This document shows, one piece after another, positions 43,091 through 52,227 of a DNA stretch of 55,534 bases. Positions within the stretch are counted from its first letter, which is position 1. Every line of letters begins with the position of its first letter. Made by a program: the position numbers and the translations under genes. Origin of the DNA: Candidatus Goldiibacteriota bacterium. Its GTDB lineage: Bacteria; Oederibacteriota; JAAXVQ01. Under the pieces are notes generated by a model. It was not told the origin of the DNA and did not search any database. It saw only the letters and a program-made list of their open reading frames with translations. The stretch covers positions 1 through 55,534 of the forward strand of contig JAGVPM010000082.1 in the NCBI GenBank assembly GCA_020052235.1. Reading direction: 5' to 3'.

Positions 43091-44611
43091 TCAATCTACT
43101 TTTAAAATAATTGCGGCAATGTCGTCGTTTTGGGGAACATCTCCGCAAAATGACGTCAATTGCCCGTCCAGTTCCCGCATCAGATCCCCGGCCTGGGACG
43201 CGGATTTATGCTGCTTTAAAAAGGCCTGCAGCCCGCTTTCGCCGAACTCTTCCCGCTCGGCATTCATGGCTTCCGTGACCCCGTCCGTATACAATACCAC
43301 AACATCGCCCGCTGTCAGAGCTATTTTCTTTTCCTGCAGCAGTTTTTCAAAGAGCGTTCCCTTGTCCACCCCGACCGGAAGGCACGGGGGCTCGGAGCCC
43401 AGGAGCCTGAATTTTTGATGAGTCGAGTTCCACAACATGGCCGGGTTATGTCCGGCCGACGCATAGGTGAAGGTTTTCTTGGAAATATCCAGCACCGCGT
43501 AAAAAACCGTAATGAACATGCCGCCTTTTAAATCGCTGTGCAACAAGCGGTTCAATTCCTTCACCACCTGGGCCGGCGAGGAAAAATTGTGCGCCATGCC
43601 CTTCAGCATGCTCCGGGCCACGCTCATCAGCATGGCCGCCGGAATGCCTTTGCCGCAAACGTCCGCGACCGCGATGCCCAATTTATGCTTATCCAGCCAT
43701 AAAAAATCGTAATAATCGCCGCCCACTTCCTTGGCCGCGCGGTACAAGGCGCCGAAAGAAAACCCTTCCACCTGCGGAGTATGTTTGGGCAGCAGGCTTT
43801 GCTGAATCTGATGGGCCAGTTGCAGTTCTTTTTTTATGCGCTCCTGCTCCAAAGCCCTTTCGGTGGCGGCTTTCAATTCCAAGGTCATGCGGTTGAAGGT
43901 GATGGCCAACTCGCCCAATTCATTATTCCGCATGGCGGGAATTTGATACTCCAGGTTGCCGCCGCCGATGGCTTCGACGCCTTTCGTTAGTTCCGAAATC
44001 GGGCGCAGCATCAACGTCACCAGCACAATGGAGCCCAACAACCCGCCCGACAAAAAGAGAAAAGCAACCAACGTTACCTGTTTCCAAGCGCGGCGCACCA
44101 CTTTATCAATCGTAGATTTTGAAACTCCCAGGTGCACTTCCCCGATTTTGGACGTTCCCTGCAAAATCAAGGGTATGCCAATATCAATCACCCGCCCGGC
44201 CTGGGGATGCGTCCAGGTAAACGCGCGGGCCGCCGGCCGGTCCAGGGGATAATCCCCCCGGGGCCGCGTATAAGCCTTGCCGATCAGATCCGACTTGTCC
44301 GACGCCACTACGCGCCCGTTGCGGTCGATGATCAGTGCATAAAGCATATCTTCATTTTTCATGACATCGGCCACCAAGGTAGCCAAGGTGAGTTTATCGT
44401 TGGTTAAAAAAGGATCTTGGCCGTGTGCGGCCACATACTGCGCCAGGGCCATACCGCGGCGCGTGACTTCCTGGGTCAAGGCTTCGCGCTCCTGGCGGAG
44501 GGTAAACCAAGTCAGCACCAAAATACTTACGGCCAACAGGAGCATAACCCAAAGTGCGAGCTCAACTTTAACGCTGGATTTCCTGGATTTTGGATGCAAC
44601 ACGCTGGTCAT
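43091..44611 (-). CDS. Membrane SpoIIE/RsbU-type PP2C phosphatase with sensor and HAMP domains
   Basis: 506 aa. Two membrane helices (about residues 18-38 and 183-203) enclose a Cache-like outside sensor. A HAMP domain and coiled linker follow, then the PP2C core with VGGDYYDF, ADVCGKGIPAA and the end PQNDDIAAIIL, so the metal ligands are in place. It probably dephosphorylates the STAS protein next door in answer to an external signal. GAGGCG lies just before the ATG. Confidence 0.92.
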   Translation of the reverse strand: MTSVLHPKSRKSSVKVELALWVMLLLAVSILVLTWFTLRQEREALTQEVTRRGMALAQYVAAHGQDPFLTNDKLTLATLVADVMKNEDMLYALIIDRNGRVVASDKSDLIGKAYTRPRGDYPLDRPAARAFTWTHPQAGRVIDIGIPLILQGTSKIGEVHLGVSKSTIDKVVRRAWKQVTLVAFLFLSGGLLGSIVLVTLMLRPISELTKGVEAIGGGNLEYQIPAMRNNELGELAITFNRMTLELKAATERALEQERIKKELQLAHQIQQSLLPKHTPQVEGFSFGALYRAAKEVGGDYYDFLWLDKHKLGIAVADVCGKGIPAAMLMSVARSMLKGMAHNFSSPAQVVKELNRLLHSDLKGGMFITVFYAVLDISKKTFTYASAGHNPAMLWNSTHQKFRLLGSEPPCLPVGVDKGTLFEKLLQEKKIALTAGDVVVLYTDGVTEAMNAEREEFGESGLQAFLKQHKSASQAGDLMRELDGQLTSFCGDVPQNDDIAAIILKVD

Positions 44612-44701
44612 GGTCGCCTCATAAACGTTGGTCGCGTTGGCGCGGGCAGTATTTTGTGATTATACACGAATCCCAAGGCTTTGTAATTGGGAAAACAAAC
44701 A

Positions 44702-46273
44702 TCAGCGCAGCAAAAATACAGTGGCGCTGAAATGTTGATTTTCTGTCTCGATCCGGCAGGCATAGACACCGCCTTCGCAAAGCATGCCTTGCGCATTTTT
44801 TCCATCCCAGTCCAACGTATCATTTAATGTAATAACGCATCTGCCTTTGAGGTTGAATATTTTAATTTTCAAGGATGCATACGAACTATTTTGCGGACAA
44901 TTAAAATGCGCTTTTTGGCCACGAACCGGTGCGAAAGGATTGGGGGTTATGACCCACCGCGATGTCCCGGCACCGGCCAATGGAGTTAGCGTCGCCGTTG
45001 TACTCGCTGATTCCGTGGACGATGGCGTGGGGGAGAGCAACGGCGGGGTCTGCGTGCTCGTTGGTGTTAGGGTGGCTGTTTGGGTAATCGTGGCCGTGGG
45101 GGTGGGCGTTAAATAGTGTTGCACATATATTTGATATTTCGCGCTGGTTTGATCCTTCTCTTGCCAAGTAAGATATAAAGTATTCCCCATAAAAGCAATA
45201 TAAGCAGACAACGCATCCTGAGTTGAAACTTTATTTAAACTTCCGCCCAGTAAATTCCAAACAGACCCATTAAAAACCGCGGCATATATTTGGCCTGCAG
45301 TACCGGCATTTTCAGCCCATGAAGAATACAAAACATCGTTATAAAAGGCCAACATAGGCCTTTGGGCATTTACATTACTATTTACATTTAGCGCTGATCC
45401 ATCCTGAGCCCAACCGGCTCCATCATAATGCTTCACACAGGCAAGCAACGTTGTGCCGGATGCTTCTAAAAAAGAAACATACGGCGTACCGGAGGAATTT
45501 AATGCAAGGGAAGGCCACTGCGCATCCGCGTTCGTATTATTATTAAGGCTGCCTCCCACCGCCTGCCAATCGGTTCCATTAAAATATTTCACATAAACCT
45601 GCCTGATCGTACCTTCGGTCCACGCTACATACGGCGTGCCATTAAACATGCGCAAATCCGGGTCTGTGGCATTTTCGTTTTCATTAATATTCAAATAATT
45701 GCCATCTTGTTGCCACGAGGCTCCATTCCAATGTTTGACAATCACTTTGCAGGCTACTCCGGCGGCAAATTCATACCATGAAACATACGGCGTAATGTTG
45801 TTAAATTGTATATCCGACCGCCAAGCCACGCCTGTGTTGCCATATATATTTAGGTTGCCGCCCACGGATGCCCAAGCAGCTCCAATATAATTTTTCACAT
45901 TAACTTGATAATAACTATTTGTGGAATTAGTTGATTCGGTCCATACCACATGCGGCGTGGTATTATCAACAGCGATTCCCGGCATCCTCGCATCGCGGTT
46001 GCCGTCCATATTCAGGCTTCCGCCCACCAAATCCCAGCTTGATCCATTAAGTCTTTTTACATATATATTGGAAGTATTGCCATACATTTCCCGCCAGGTC
46101 ACCCAGGCCGCATAAGGTTCGCTCTTCGAAAAAGCCATCGCCGCCACATAGGCATTCTCATTTTGATTGAAATTCAGACTATCCCCGTCTTGCATCCATC
46201 CGGCCCAGGATGGTTGGCTGGTTAGGATCAAGGCCATCGCCGCCAGTGCCAGCCGCACTAAGCAGGCGTTCAT
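44702..46273 (-). CDS. Secreted repeat (propeller-like) protein with Thr/Pro linker and FlgD-like tail
   Basis: 523 aa. Signal peptide, then about six repeats of some 58 residues built on the pattern W..DG..LN.N.N.NA..P.....GTPYVAW.E....VYVK..NG, suggesting a propeller. A Thr/Pro/Ser-rich linker (about 380-425) and a C-terminal Ig-like domain with ITPNPFAP, IFNLKGRCV and LDWDGKN follow. The tail is of the FlgD / sorting-domain type. Its ATG overlaps the stop of the upstream gene (ATGA), so both are made together. Ligand unknown; a surface adhesin or binding protein is likely. Confidence 0.78.
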   Translation of the reverse strand: MNACLVRLALAAMALILTSQPSWAGWMQDGDSLNFNQNENAYVAAMAFSKSEPYAAWVTWREMYGNTSNIYVKRLNGSSWDLVGGSLNMDGNRDARMPGIAVDNTTPHVVWTESTNSTNSYYQVNVKNYIGAAWASVGGNLNIYGNTGVAWRSDIQFNNITPYVSWYEFAAGVACKVIVKHWNGASWQQDGNYLNINENENATDPDLRMFNGTPYVAWTEGTIRQVYVKYFNGTDWQAVGGSLNNNTNADAQWPSLALNSSGTPYVSFLEASGTTLLACVKHYDGAGWAQDGSALNVNSNVNAQRPMLAFYNDVLYSSWAENAGTAGQIYAAVFNGSVWNLLGGSLNKVSTQDALSAYIAFMGNTLYLTWQEKDQTSAKYQIYVQHYLTPTPTATITQTATLTPTSTQTPPLLSPTPSSTESASTTATLTPLAGAGTSRWVITPNPFAPVRGQKAHFNCPQNSSYASLKIKIFNLKGRCVITLNDTLDWDGKNAQGMLCEGGVYACRIETENQHFSATVFLLR

Positions 46274-46908
46274 GGGGCCAGCGCAAACTTGACCCGCCGC
46301 ACGCTGCGCCCATCGACTTTCAAATGTGCCAGATAAATGCCTGGTGCCATGCCGCGGCAATTCCAGGCCACCACGTGGGGTTCGGCCGTGGGATGGCTGA
46401 CGCGCACATTGGCAATGTGCTCACCGTATACGTTGTAGACATCGACTTCGCTGCTCAAACCGGCAGGCAGGATGAATTTGACCTGCTCATGCGCGGGATT
46501 GGGGAAAGCCGTGCCTTCCCACGCCGATAAATTGTTGTGTGCGTCCAAGGCCGTGGCTGTGCTCGTCGGCGTGGCCGTGGGCACCAAGGTCGCGGTTTCC
46601 GAAGCGTGCGGCGTGGCCGTGGTGGTGATCGTACTGCTTAACGTGACTGTCGGCGTGGGCGTAAATGTAGGTGTCACCGTAGCGGTGAGCGTGATTGTTC
46701 CCGAAGGCGTAACCGTGCCGGACTGGGTAGCTGTCAAGGTTTGCGTCGCTGTCGGCGAATACGTGGGAGTCATGGTAACGGTGCGTGTAATCGTGGGCGA
46801 AGCAGTCCGGCTGGGCGTGGCTGTAACAGTTGAAGTAACTGTTGGGCTTACCGAAGGGGTGGGTGTAGATGTGAACGTCACGGTAGTGCTGGACGTTGGG
46901 GATGGGGG
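46270..46908 (-). pseudogene. 3' part of the beta-helix protein gene, out of frame: Thr/Pro linker and FlgD-like tail
   Basis: About 212 codons. A Thr/Pro/Ser/Val-rich linker of about 115 residues is followed by FPNPAHEQVKF, VDVYNVYGEH, AWNCRGMAPGIY and LKVDG, a FlgD-like C-terminal domain. It has no start or signal of its own. Its frame joins that of 46878-49139 if the C7 run at 46904-46910 (minus strand) had eight Cs. With that change one protein of about 965 residues results, with the same design as its neighbour. Confidence 0.7.
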
Positions 46909-49139
46909 GGACTGACCAGCGCATTTAAGCTGAACCCCGATGTGCTGCCGTCGGCATTGGTGGCCGTGGCACAAATATAATCCCCGTATTGCAGGCCCGT
47001 GCATGCAATAGCCCAATTGCCCGTGCCGCCGGCCGCGCCCTCGCCGACGCAACGCAGACTGCCGCCATTTACCCCCGCGCCCCGGTCGGAAACAAAAATT
47101 TGAATCCGGTCATTGTTGCCTGATGTGCCTTGAACCAAACTCAAGCCCGCGCTTTGAATGACCGGGACGGCTTTGCTTTCATTGGCTCCGCTCAGCAGTT
47201 GAATGCCTTGGCCCGAGAAGGCGCAAATGGTATTGGTCCAAAAGGAATTACGGATGCACGTGTTGTTGCCCACCGTGATGCCGTTGTTCGTACCAGCCAT
47301 AAGGTTGCCCGGTCCGCCCGCGGGTTGGCCAAAAAGATTATCCCTGGAGGTAGTGGTCACGAAAACCGCGTACGTAAAATTAGGCGTCGTGGGGACGCCG
47401 GTGGCCAGTACGCCAATCCAGTTGGCCGTGCAGGTGTTGTTGCTGCTGTTGCTGAGATAAATTCCCGAGAGTGTTCCGCCGGTGCCGCCACAAATGACAT
47501 TACCGCCCGATGAAGTGCCGCCGATGGTGGTGTACGCGGCATTGCCGATATAGAGGGCGTGCATTTGATTGGTTAAAAGTGAAGTCCCGGCCTGATTGGT
47601 GCCAAGGTAGTTGCCAAAAATCTGATTACCCGTGCCGCCGGTCAGGGCAATACCGTATTGCGTGTTTCCGGCAATCACATTGCGCGAGCCGGGATCCGGG
47701 CCTCCGATGGTGGTGTTCGTGCAATTGTTGGCATACAGCCCGGAATAACCGTTGGGCAAGGCGGCATTACCCGCGGCATTAAGCCCGATCCGGTTGCCTA
47801 AAATTTGATTGTCGCTCAACGGATTGGAAAAAAACCATTTATCCATGACAATGCCGTAGTTATTGTTTCCCGAGATCAGGTTGCCGAACTGTCCTCCGGT
47901 GTTGGCTCCTCCCACGCAATTGCCCCAGCCGCCGCCCAAATTGATCCCATTGCCGTTGGGCGCAGCCCCACTGCCGTCTACTAAGGTTCCGACGTAGTTT
48001 CCGGCCAGCGTGTTGCCATACCCATCTTCCAGGTAAATGCCATTATCCGTATTCCCGGATATAATGTTGCCCTGATTCGCATTACGGTCTCCGCCGATCA
48101 GATTGTTGCCGGCATGGTATAAATAAATGCCCGAACCATTCGGCCAAAGCGTATTGTCGGGGCCAATCCCCACATAATTATTTTGCACGGAATTCCAACG
48201 AGGCGTGGGCTCGCTGTTGACATTGCCCGAGAGGATGATGCCTTTGCCGGAATTGCGTCCCACAATATTTTCGCATCCGGTTGTGGTCAAGCCGATGAAA
48301 TTGCCTTTGGCGCCGTATAGCTCGATGCCTTTATAGTTGGCGGCCGCAGCACTCAAATCCGGTAGCATGCCCACGATATTACCGCAGACAGTATTGCCCC
48401 AGGCCGTGGAATCCACGTAAAACCCGCGGTCGCTATTGCCCCCGAGCACATTGCCTTCGCCGGCCAGGCGGTTGCCGCCGAACATCGTCTGGGTCGTTCC
48501 GTAATCAGCATCAATGCCGATGTTGTTGGCGATCACGCCCAGGCCCGTGGAGTTGATTCCAAAATAATTCCCGCGGATCGTGCAGCGGAAAACGCTCACG
48601 GTTTGCAAACCAATGGCATTGCCGGAGAAAATATTGCGCTCCGCCGGGGTAGTGCCGCCAACATCATTGAACGAACCATGCAGGGTCATCCCATAATAAT
48701 TGGTCAAGCCGCCGGTATCGTACCAGTCCGTGCCGAACCTGCAGCCGTATATACGGTTGCACGATGTGAAAACTTCCAGTCCAATGGCATCAAATCCCGA
48801 GGCAAGAATAAAAGCCAGACCGGTTACAGTGCTTCCTTGGCTGGCGCTCACCAAACGGAGCAGGTTGTTGCCGGAAAGCACCACCTGGCCGAAGCCGTCT
48901 AAAAGCAAAGGATCACTCACGGAAATCACCCCGCTGGTGATGGTGATGCACATAGGTCCTGAAAATATAATCGTATCCGGACCCAGGTTGGCGTTGGCCA
49001 AAGTGACTTGATCGCGCAAAGACCCGGCACCGCTGTCCGCATCCGTGGTGACCGTATATGTGGCGGCTTGCGCCGCCCACGCGCTCCCCAAACAAATCAT
49101 ACTCAAAAGCAGCAAACGCAACCCGGAGCTCATTTTCAT
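46878..49139 (-). CDS. Secreted right-handed beta-helix protein, frameshifted near its 3' end
   Basis: 753 aa as read. Signal peptide, then TYTVTTDADSGAGSLRDQ, the common opening of CSLREA/polymorphic-outer-membrane-type beta-helices, and many coils with NVI.GN...GI.L...GN.I.GN.IG. It ends with a short junk tail after LVSPPHP because a C7 run shifts the frame; the Thr/Pro linker and sorting-type tail continue in the next frame (46270-46908). The ATG at 49139 follows GGAGAT; earlier in-frame ATGs are weaker. Likely surface-exposed. Confidence 0.8.
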   Translation of the reverse strand: MKMSSGLRLLLLSMICLGSAWAAQAATYTVTTDADSGAGSLRDQVTLANANLGPDTIIFSGPMCITITSGVISVSDPLLLDGFGQVVLSGNNLLRLVSASQGSTVTGLAFILASGFDAIGLEVFTSCNRIYGCRFGTDWYDTGGLTNYYGMTLHGSFNDVGGTTPAERNIFSGNAIGLQTVSVFRCTIRGNYFGINSTGLGVIANNIGIDADYGTTQTMFGGNRLAGEGNVLGGNSDRGFYVDSTAWGNTVCGNIVGMLPDLSAAAANYKGIELYGAKGNFIGLTTTGCENIVGRNSGKGIILSGNVNSEPTPRWNSVQNNYVGIGPDNTLWPNGSGIYLYHAGNNLIGGDRNANQGNIISGNTDNGIYLEDGYGNTLAGNYVGTLVDGSGAAPNGNGINLGGGWGNCVGGANTGGQFGNLISGNNNYGIVMDKWFFSNPLSDNQILGNRIGLNAAGNAALPNGYSGLYANNCTNTTIGGPDPGSRNVIAGNTQYGIALTGGTGNQIFGNYLGTNQAGTSLLTNQMHALYIGNAAYTTIGGTSSGGNVICGGTGGTLSGIYLSNSSNNTCTANWIGVLATGVPTTPNFTYAVFVTTTSRDNLFGQPAGGPGNLMAGTNNGITVGNNTCIRNSFWTNTICAFSGQGIQLLSGANESKAVPVIQSAGLSLVQGTSGNNDRIQIFVSDRGAGVNGGSLRCVGEGAAGGTGNWAIACTGLQYGDYICATATNADGSTSGFSLNALVSPPHPQRPALP
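46904..46910 (-). other. C7 homopolymer at the frameshift
   Basis: Seven Gs on the plus strand (Cs in the coding strand) exactly where the two reading frames meet. One extra C restores a single long frame. It may be a sequencing or assembly error, or a slippage-prone phase-variation tract. Confidence 0.75.
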
Positions 49140-49308
49140 GGGCATCTCCATGCAATAAGTGGAATAGTGCCACACTCCCATAGTTTCGGGTTATGCCCGG
49201 GAAATATAAAGCGCCTTGCGGCTTGCCGCAGGGAGCAAGTGTATAGTAAACTGTTTCCAGACAGATCAGCAACCCATCCACCAGGAATGGTCAACACGGA
49301 GGAAACGT

Positions 49309-49515
49309 ATGCCGCAAAGAAACGGACAGAATCCCATCAGAATGGAAAAAACGTTCAAACAAGCGCGTAATAAATTTGTCCAAACAAACTCCGGTCAGAT
49401 CAGAACCGCAGGCATGATGCAATGCCCCGCCTGCAAGGCGGATGTACCCCCAAAACCGGGTTTCAGAATGCAGTCATTAAAATGCCCCAAGTGCGGGACT
49501 GCCATGCACAAGTAG
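49309..49515 (+). CDS. Small zinc-ribbon protein
   Basis: 68 aa. The C-terminal half has CPAC and CPKC about 25 residues apart, separated by a PPKPGFR segment, a likely four-Cys zinc ribbon. The N-terminal half is basic and unrecognised. Start at 49309 follows GGAGG. No signal peptide. It is on the opposite strand to the secreted proteins and 69 bp before the peroxiredoxin. Confidence 0.6.
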   Translation: MPQRNGQNPIRMEKTFKQARNKFVQTNSGQIRTAGMMQCPACKADVPPKPGFRMQSLKCPKCGTAMHK

Positions 49516-49584
49516 CCCCAATGCGCTGCGCCTGTTACTTTTACTTGGGGTCAAACTACCATCAAAGGTAAAAGGAGGGTTTGC

Positions 49585-50130
49585 ATGGATACTATCTTAG
49601 GTTTGGTTTTTATATCTTTACTGGCTTTGGCTGGTAATGCCTGGAGTGTGGAAAATGAAAAACCGCTTTTAAAAGCGGGAGACGCGGCGCCTGAATTCTC
49701 TTTGCCGGATCCTAACGGCAATATGGCGACCCTTTCATCTTTCCGCGGACGTTATGTGGTGCTTTATTTCTACCCCAAGGATAATACGCCCGGGTGCACC
49801 CGCGAAGCATGCAGTTTCCGGGATCAGGAAAAAAGTTTTCAGGATTTAAATGCCGTGATCATTGGTGTTTCCCGTGATTCGGGCGAGAGTCATGCCGGGT
49901 TTGCAGCCAAATACGGTCTGCCCTTTCTTTTGCTGACCGATGCCTCCGGCGACATGATCAAACAATACGGAGTCTGGAAACCCAATTTTCTAACGGCCGC
50001 AGCCGGATTGGGGATTGAGCGCACGACTTTTCTAATTGATCCCAAGGGGAAAATAGCGCGCGTGTATCCCAAAGTGGATGTTAATGGGCATGTGGAACAA
50101 GTGCTGAATGATTTGCGTGCGGCCAAGTAA
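49585..50130 (+). CDS. Exported Bcp-type peroxiredoxin
   Basis: 181 aa. AhpC/TSA fold with NTPGCTREACSFRD: C71 is the peroxidatic Cys and C76 the resolving Cys, as in atypical 2-Cys Bcp enzymes. The N-terminal hydrophobic segment looks like a signal peptide, so it probably acts outside the cytoplasm, unlike usual Bcp. Reduction of peroxides with a thioredoxin-like donor is expected. AAGGAGGG precedes the ATG. Confidence 0.88.
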   Translation: MDTILGLVFISLLALAGNAWSVENEKPLLKAGDAAPEFSLPDPNGNMATLSSFRGRYVVLYFYPKDNTPGCTREACSFRDQEKSFQDLNAVIIGVSRDSGESHAGFAAKYGLPFLLLTDASGDMIKQYGVWKPNFLTAAAGLGIERTTFLIDPKGKIARVYPKVDVNGHVEQVLNDLRAAK

Positions 50131-50147
50131 AAATCACCGGAGCATAA

Positions 50148-50183
50148 GCAAGCTACCCCGCTGTAAACAGCGGGGTAGCTTGC
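50148..50183. repeat. Hairpin between convergent genes
   Basis: Perfect 16-bp arms (GCAAGCTACCCCGCTG and its complement) with loop TAAA. It lies between the peroxiredoxin and LEA-type genes, which face each other. No U-run follows, but a two-way transcription barrier is plausible. Confidence 0.65.
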
Positions 50184-50220
50184 AACCAACATCTAAAATT
50201 CTACTATATTTTTAATTACA

Positions 50221-51051
50221 TCATTCCGTTGCGCCTTGGGTCTCAAAGGGCACGGTCCAATTCCCAAAATCAGTGCCAAACACAATCTTACCTTTAACCC
50301 GGATATTAGCCTTGCCTTGGTTGGAAATTAAATTGGCCAGCATGCTCACGCCTTTGCCCAAGGGATTATCCATAGTCAAGGTCAGCGTTTTTTTATTCAT
50401 CGCCGACCATGAAGAATTTGAATCATTGCTCGTCAATACATAGTTTTTACCATTCATTATCATCGTGGCTTCCACGTTTTCAACGGTTACGGCAAAGGGG
50501 TTTTTATTTTCAATCCCCAGGCTGACGCTAAACTCCGAACCAAACGGCGATCCCTCGGTGCCTTCAAAACTAAAAACCGGAATTTCGGGTATGGCAAAAC
50601 GGCCGCTCATATCAAACGGCACAACGTTAAAAGGCAAATTGCCCTTTACCTTGATTTTTCCTCTAAACTTGGCCCAGTACCAGCGGGAGTTATTCTCCGT
50701 TACTGCATTCTTAACCAAAGCTTCCCAAGTCAGCAGAAAAGGCAATATAACTTCTTGAGTTTGGCCGGGCCGAAAATTCGTGATTTTATTATATCTCCCC
50801 GTGAGATATCCTGCCTGGTTATCCAAGTCCAAAGCATAGTCTATGCTCTCCACAGGAAGATCCATGGCCATAAGATTTTCAACTTCCATTTTCACTTGAA
50901 ATTGCAATCCATCCGCCGTAATTTCAATTGCTTTAAAATTTTTAAAAGTAATCTTGGGTTCCGCCGGCATTTGGGAAAGGGTGGCACAGCCGCTCAACCC
51001 AATACAGATCGCTGCCAGACTTGCGGTGTGTCTTAAAAATTTCAATTGCAT
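50221..51051 (-). CDS. LEA type 2-like lipoprotein
   Basis: 276 aa. Lipoprotein signal with box GLSGC. Two LEA14/WHy-like beta units follow, with VKMEVENLMAMDLPVESIDY and VSLGIENKNPFAVTVENVEA matching the NPN-type pattern of the family. In bacteria such periplasmic proteins are thought to protect other proteins under stress. The exact role is unknown. Confidence 0.8.
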   Translation of the reverse strand: MQLKFLRHTASLAAICIGLSGCATLSQMPAEPKITFKNFKAIEITADGLQFQVKMEVENLMAMDLPVESIDYALDLDNQAGYLTGRYNKITNFRPGQTQEVILPFLLTWEALVKNAVTENNSRWYWAKFRGKIKVKGNLPFNVVPFDMSGRFAIPEIPVFSFEGTEGSPFGSEFSVSLGIENKNPFAVTVENVEATMIMNGKNYVLTSNDSNSSWSAMNKKTLTLTMDNPLGKGVSMLANLISNQGKANIRVKGKIVFGTDFGNWTVPFETQGATE

Positions 51052-51289
51052 TGTTTTCTCCTTTAATAATCAAGATGGTAAAAATCAAAAATGCCGTTCA
51101 AATAGCCCGAATCCACCTCCTTTTTCAAACCGGTTTTACTTCCATTAGTGCGCAAAATAATGACCTCAAATATTCAGACAATTGGCACGAAAAATAATTG
51201 CACAAATTTTTCTAATTCAATGCAATCTTTTTTTCCATCCACGGTCTAATTCAGTGTGTTTTGATAAATATCATTTAGGAGGAATGCGC

Positions 51290-51514
51290 ATGAAAAAGAC
51301 AGGTTGGTTGCAAGCTGTTGTGTTGGTGGGGGCCTTGAGTATCGCGAGCCTGGCGGCAGCCCAGGGATTTTATGCCAGCACCCAGTCGAAAAAGTTTCAC
51401 ACCGAGCAGTGCCAGGCGGCCAAAAAAATCAAGCCCGAGACCTTGAAGGTGTTCAAGACCAAGCAGGAGGCGGAAACCGCCGGGTTTAAGGCGTGCAAAC
51501 GCTGCAAACCCTAA
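51290..51514 (+). CDS. Small secreted Ada-like metal-binding protein
   Basis: 74 aa. Signal peptide, then FYASTQSKKFH..QCQAAKKIKPE...FKTKQEAETAGFKACKRCKP, the Ada-type zinc-binding motif (His/Cys pair, then CKRC). Similar modules occur at the ends of secreted nucleases. Here it stands alone. AGGAGG lies seven bases before the ATG. Confidence 0.78.
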   Translation: MKKTGWLQAVVLVGALSIASLAAAQGFYASTQSKKFHTEQCQAAKKIKPETLKVFKTKQEAETAGFKACKRCKP

Positions 51515-51528
51515 GTTACGCAAGAAAA

Positions 51529-51571
51529 ACGGGTACCGGTTGGCCTATACTTAACCCCGGCCGGTATCCGT
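51529..51571. other. Hairpin between convergent Ada-like and V4R-like genes
   Basis: ACGGGTACCGG / CCGGTATCCGT pair with one mismatch around a 21-base loop. No U-run follows. It may slow readthrough between facing genes. Confidence 0.35.
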
Positions 51572-51617
51572 GCATAACTGTAATCTGCCGACCCCATCAC
51601 TCTTTCTTGCCTGCACC

Positions 51618-52178
51618 TTATTCCCATTTAATTTCGGACAGGCAATATTGGTCGCCCCGCGCCATGCACTTGACATGGTTAACCGTGACGTTTTTCGCTC
51701 CTGATAGTGAAGCCAACGTAATGATCGCCGTGGAATTGGCTACATCATGGTGCAAAGGTATATTCGGAAAATCCGTAATCTTGAACAGCATGATTTTTTT
51801 TTCTTTTCTCTCAATTGTCACGGCCCCGGTATCCAGATACTGGCGCCAAGCCCGGGCGCTGCTGTTAATGATTAGTTCCATGCTTGTGAAAGAAATAAAA
51901 AGTTTGTAAATGCCGGTAAAATTCTTGCGGATCTCATATGCCACAGCGTCTTTTATCAGTTGCAGGTCGCCTTTGCCTAATATTTTGTCGGCAGTTAATA
52001 GAAAATTAAAATTCGCATGGTAATCAACCAAACTAATCGGCATAATCGGCTTGGAGAAAAGTGCGATCCGGTCTTTTTCACTCAAGGCTGCCTTGACTTG
52101 TTCAATGCCTTCCAGACCTTTGATTTTTTCGAAATATTCTAGCAAGTTCAGAAAAGACGTTCCTTTAATTTTGGCCAT
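51618..52178 (-). CDS. V4R / DUF2378-like sensory protein, copy 2
   Basis: 186 aa, exactly the length of the homologue at 11264-11824. It shares MPIS, a wRqY..G-type middle block and the same end (SGAKNVTVNHVKCMARGDQYC, then IKWE) with Cys-x(3)-G-x(3)-Cys. Cytoplasmic, with no other domain. It lies 49 bp after the zinc-ribbon membrane protein gene and may share its transcript. Confidence 0.55.
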   Translation of the reverse strand: MAKIKGTSFLNLLEYFEKIKGLEGIEQVKAALSEKDRIALFSKPIMPISLVDYHANFNFLLTADKILGKGDLQLIKDAVAYEIRKNFTGIYKLFISFTSMELIINSSARAWRQYLDTGAVTIERKEKKIMLFKITDFPNIPLHHDVANSTAIITLASLSGAKNVTVNHVKCMARGDQYCLSEIKWE

Positions 52179-52227
52179 TCGCCTTCACCTCTCCCCGCAC
52201 GACTGACGGGCACGTTTTTCCCTTTTT

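Noticed and set aside
44996-45116. Repetitive GTG/GGC-rich DNA suggesting a tandem repeat
   Set aside because: It is the Thr/Pro linker read from the other strand; units are degenerate and not a DNA-level tandem array.
49217-49230. TGCGGC-TT-GCCGCA hairpin before the zinc-ribbon gene
   Set aside because: Short and without a U-run or clear regulatory context.
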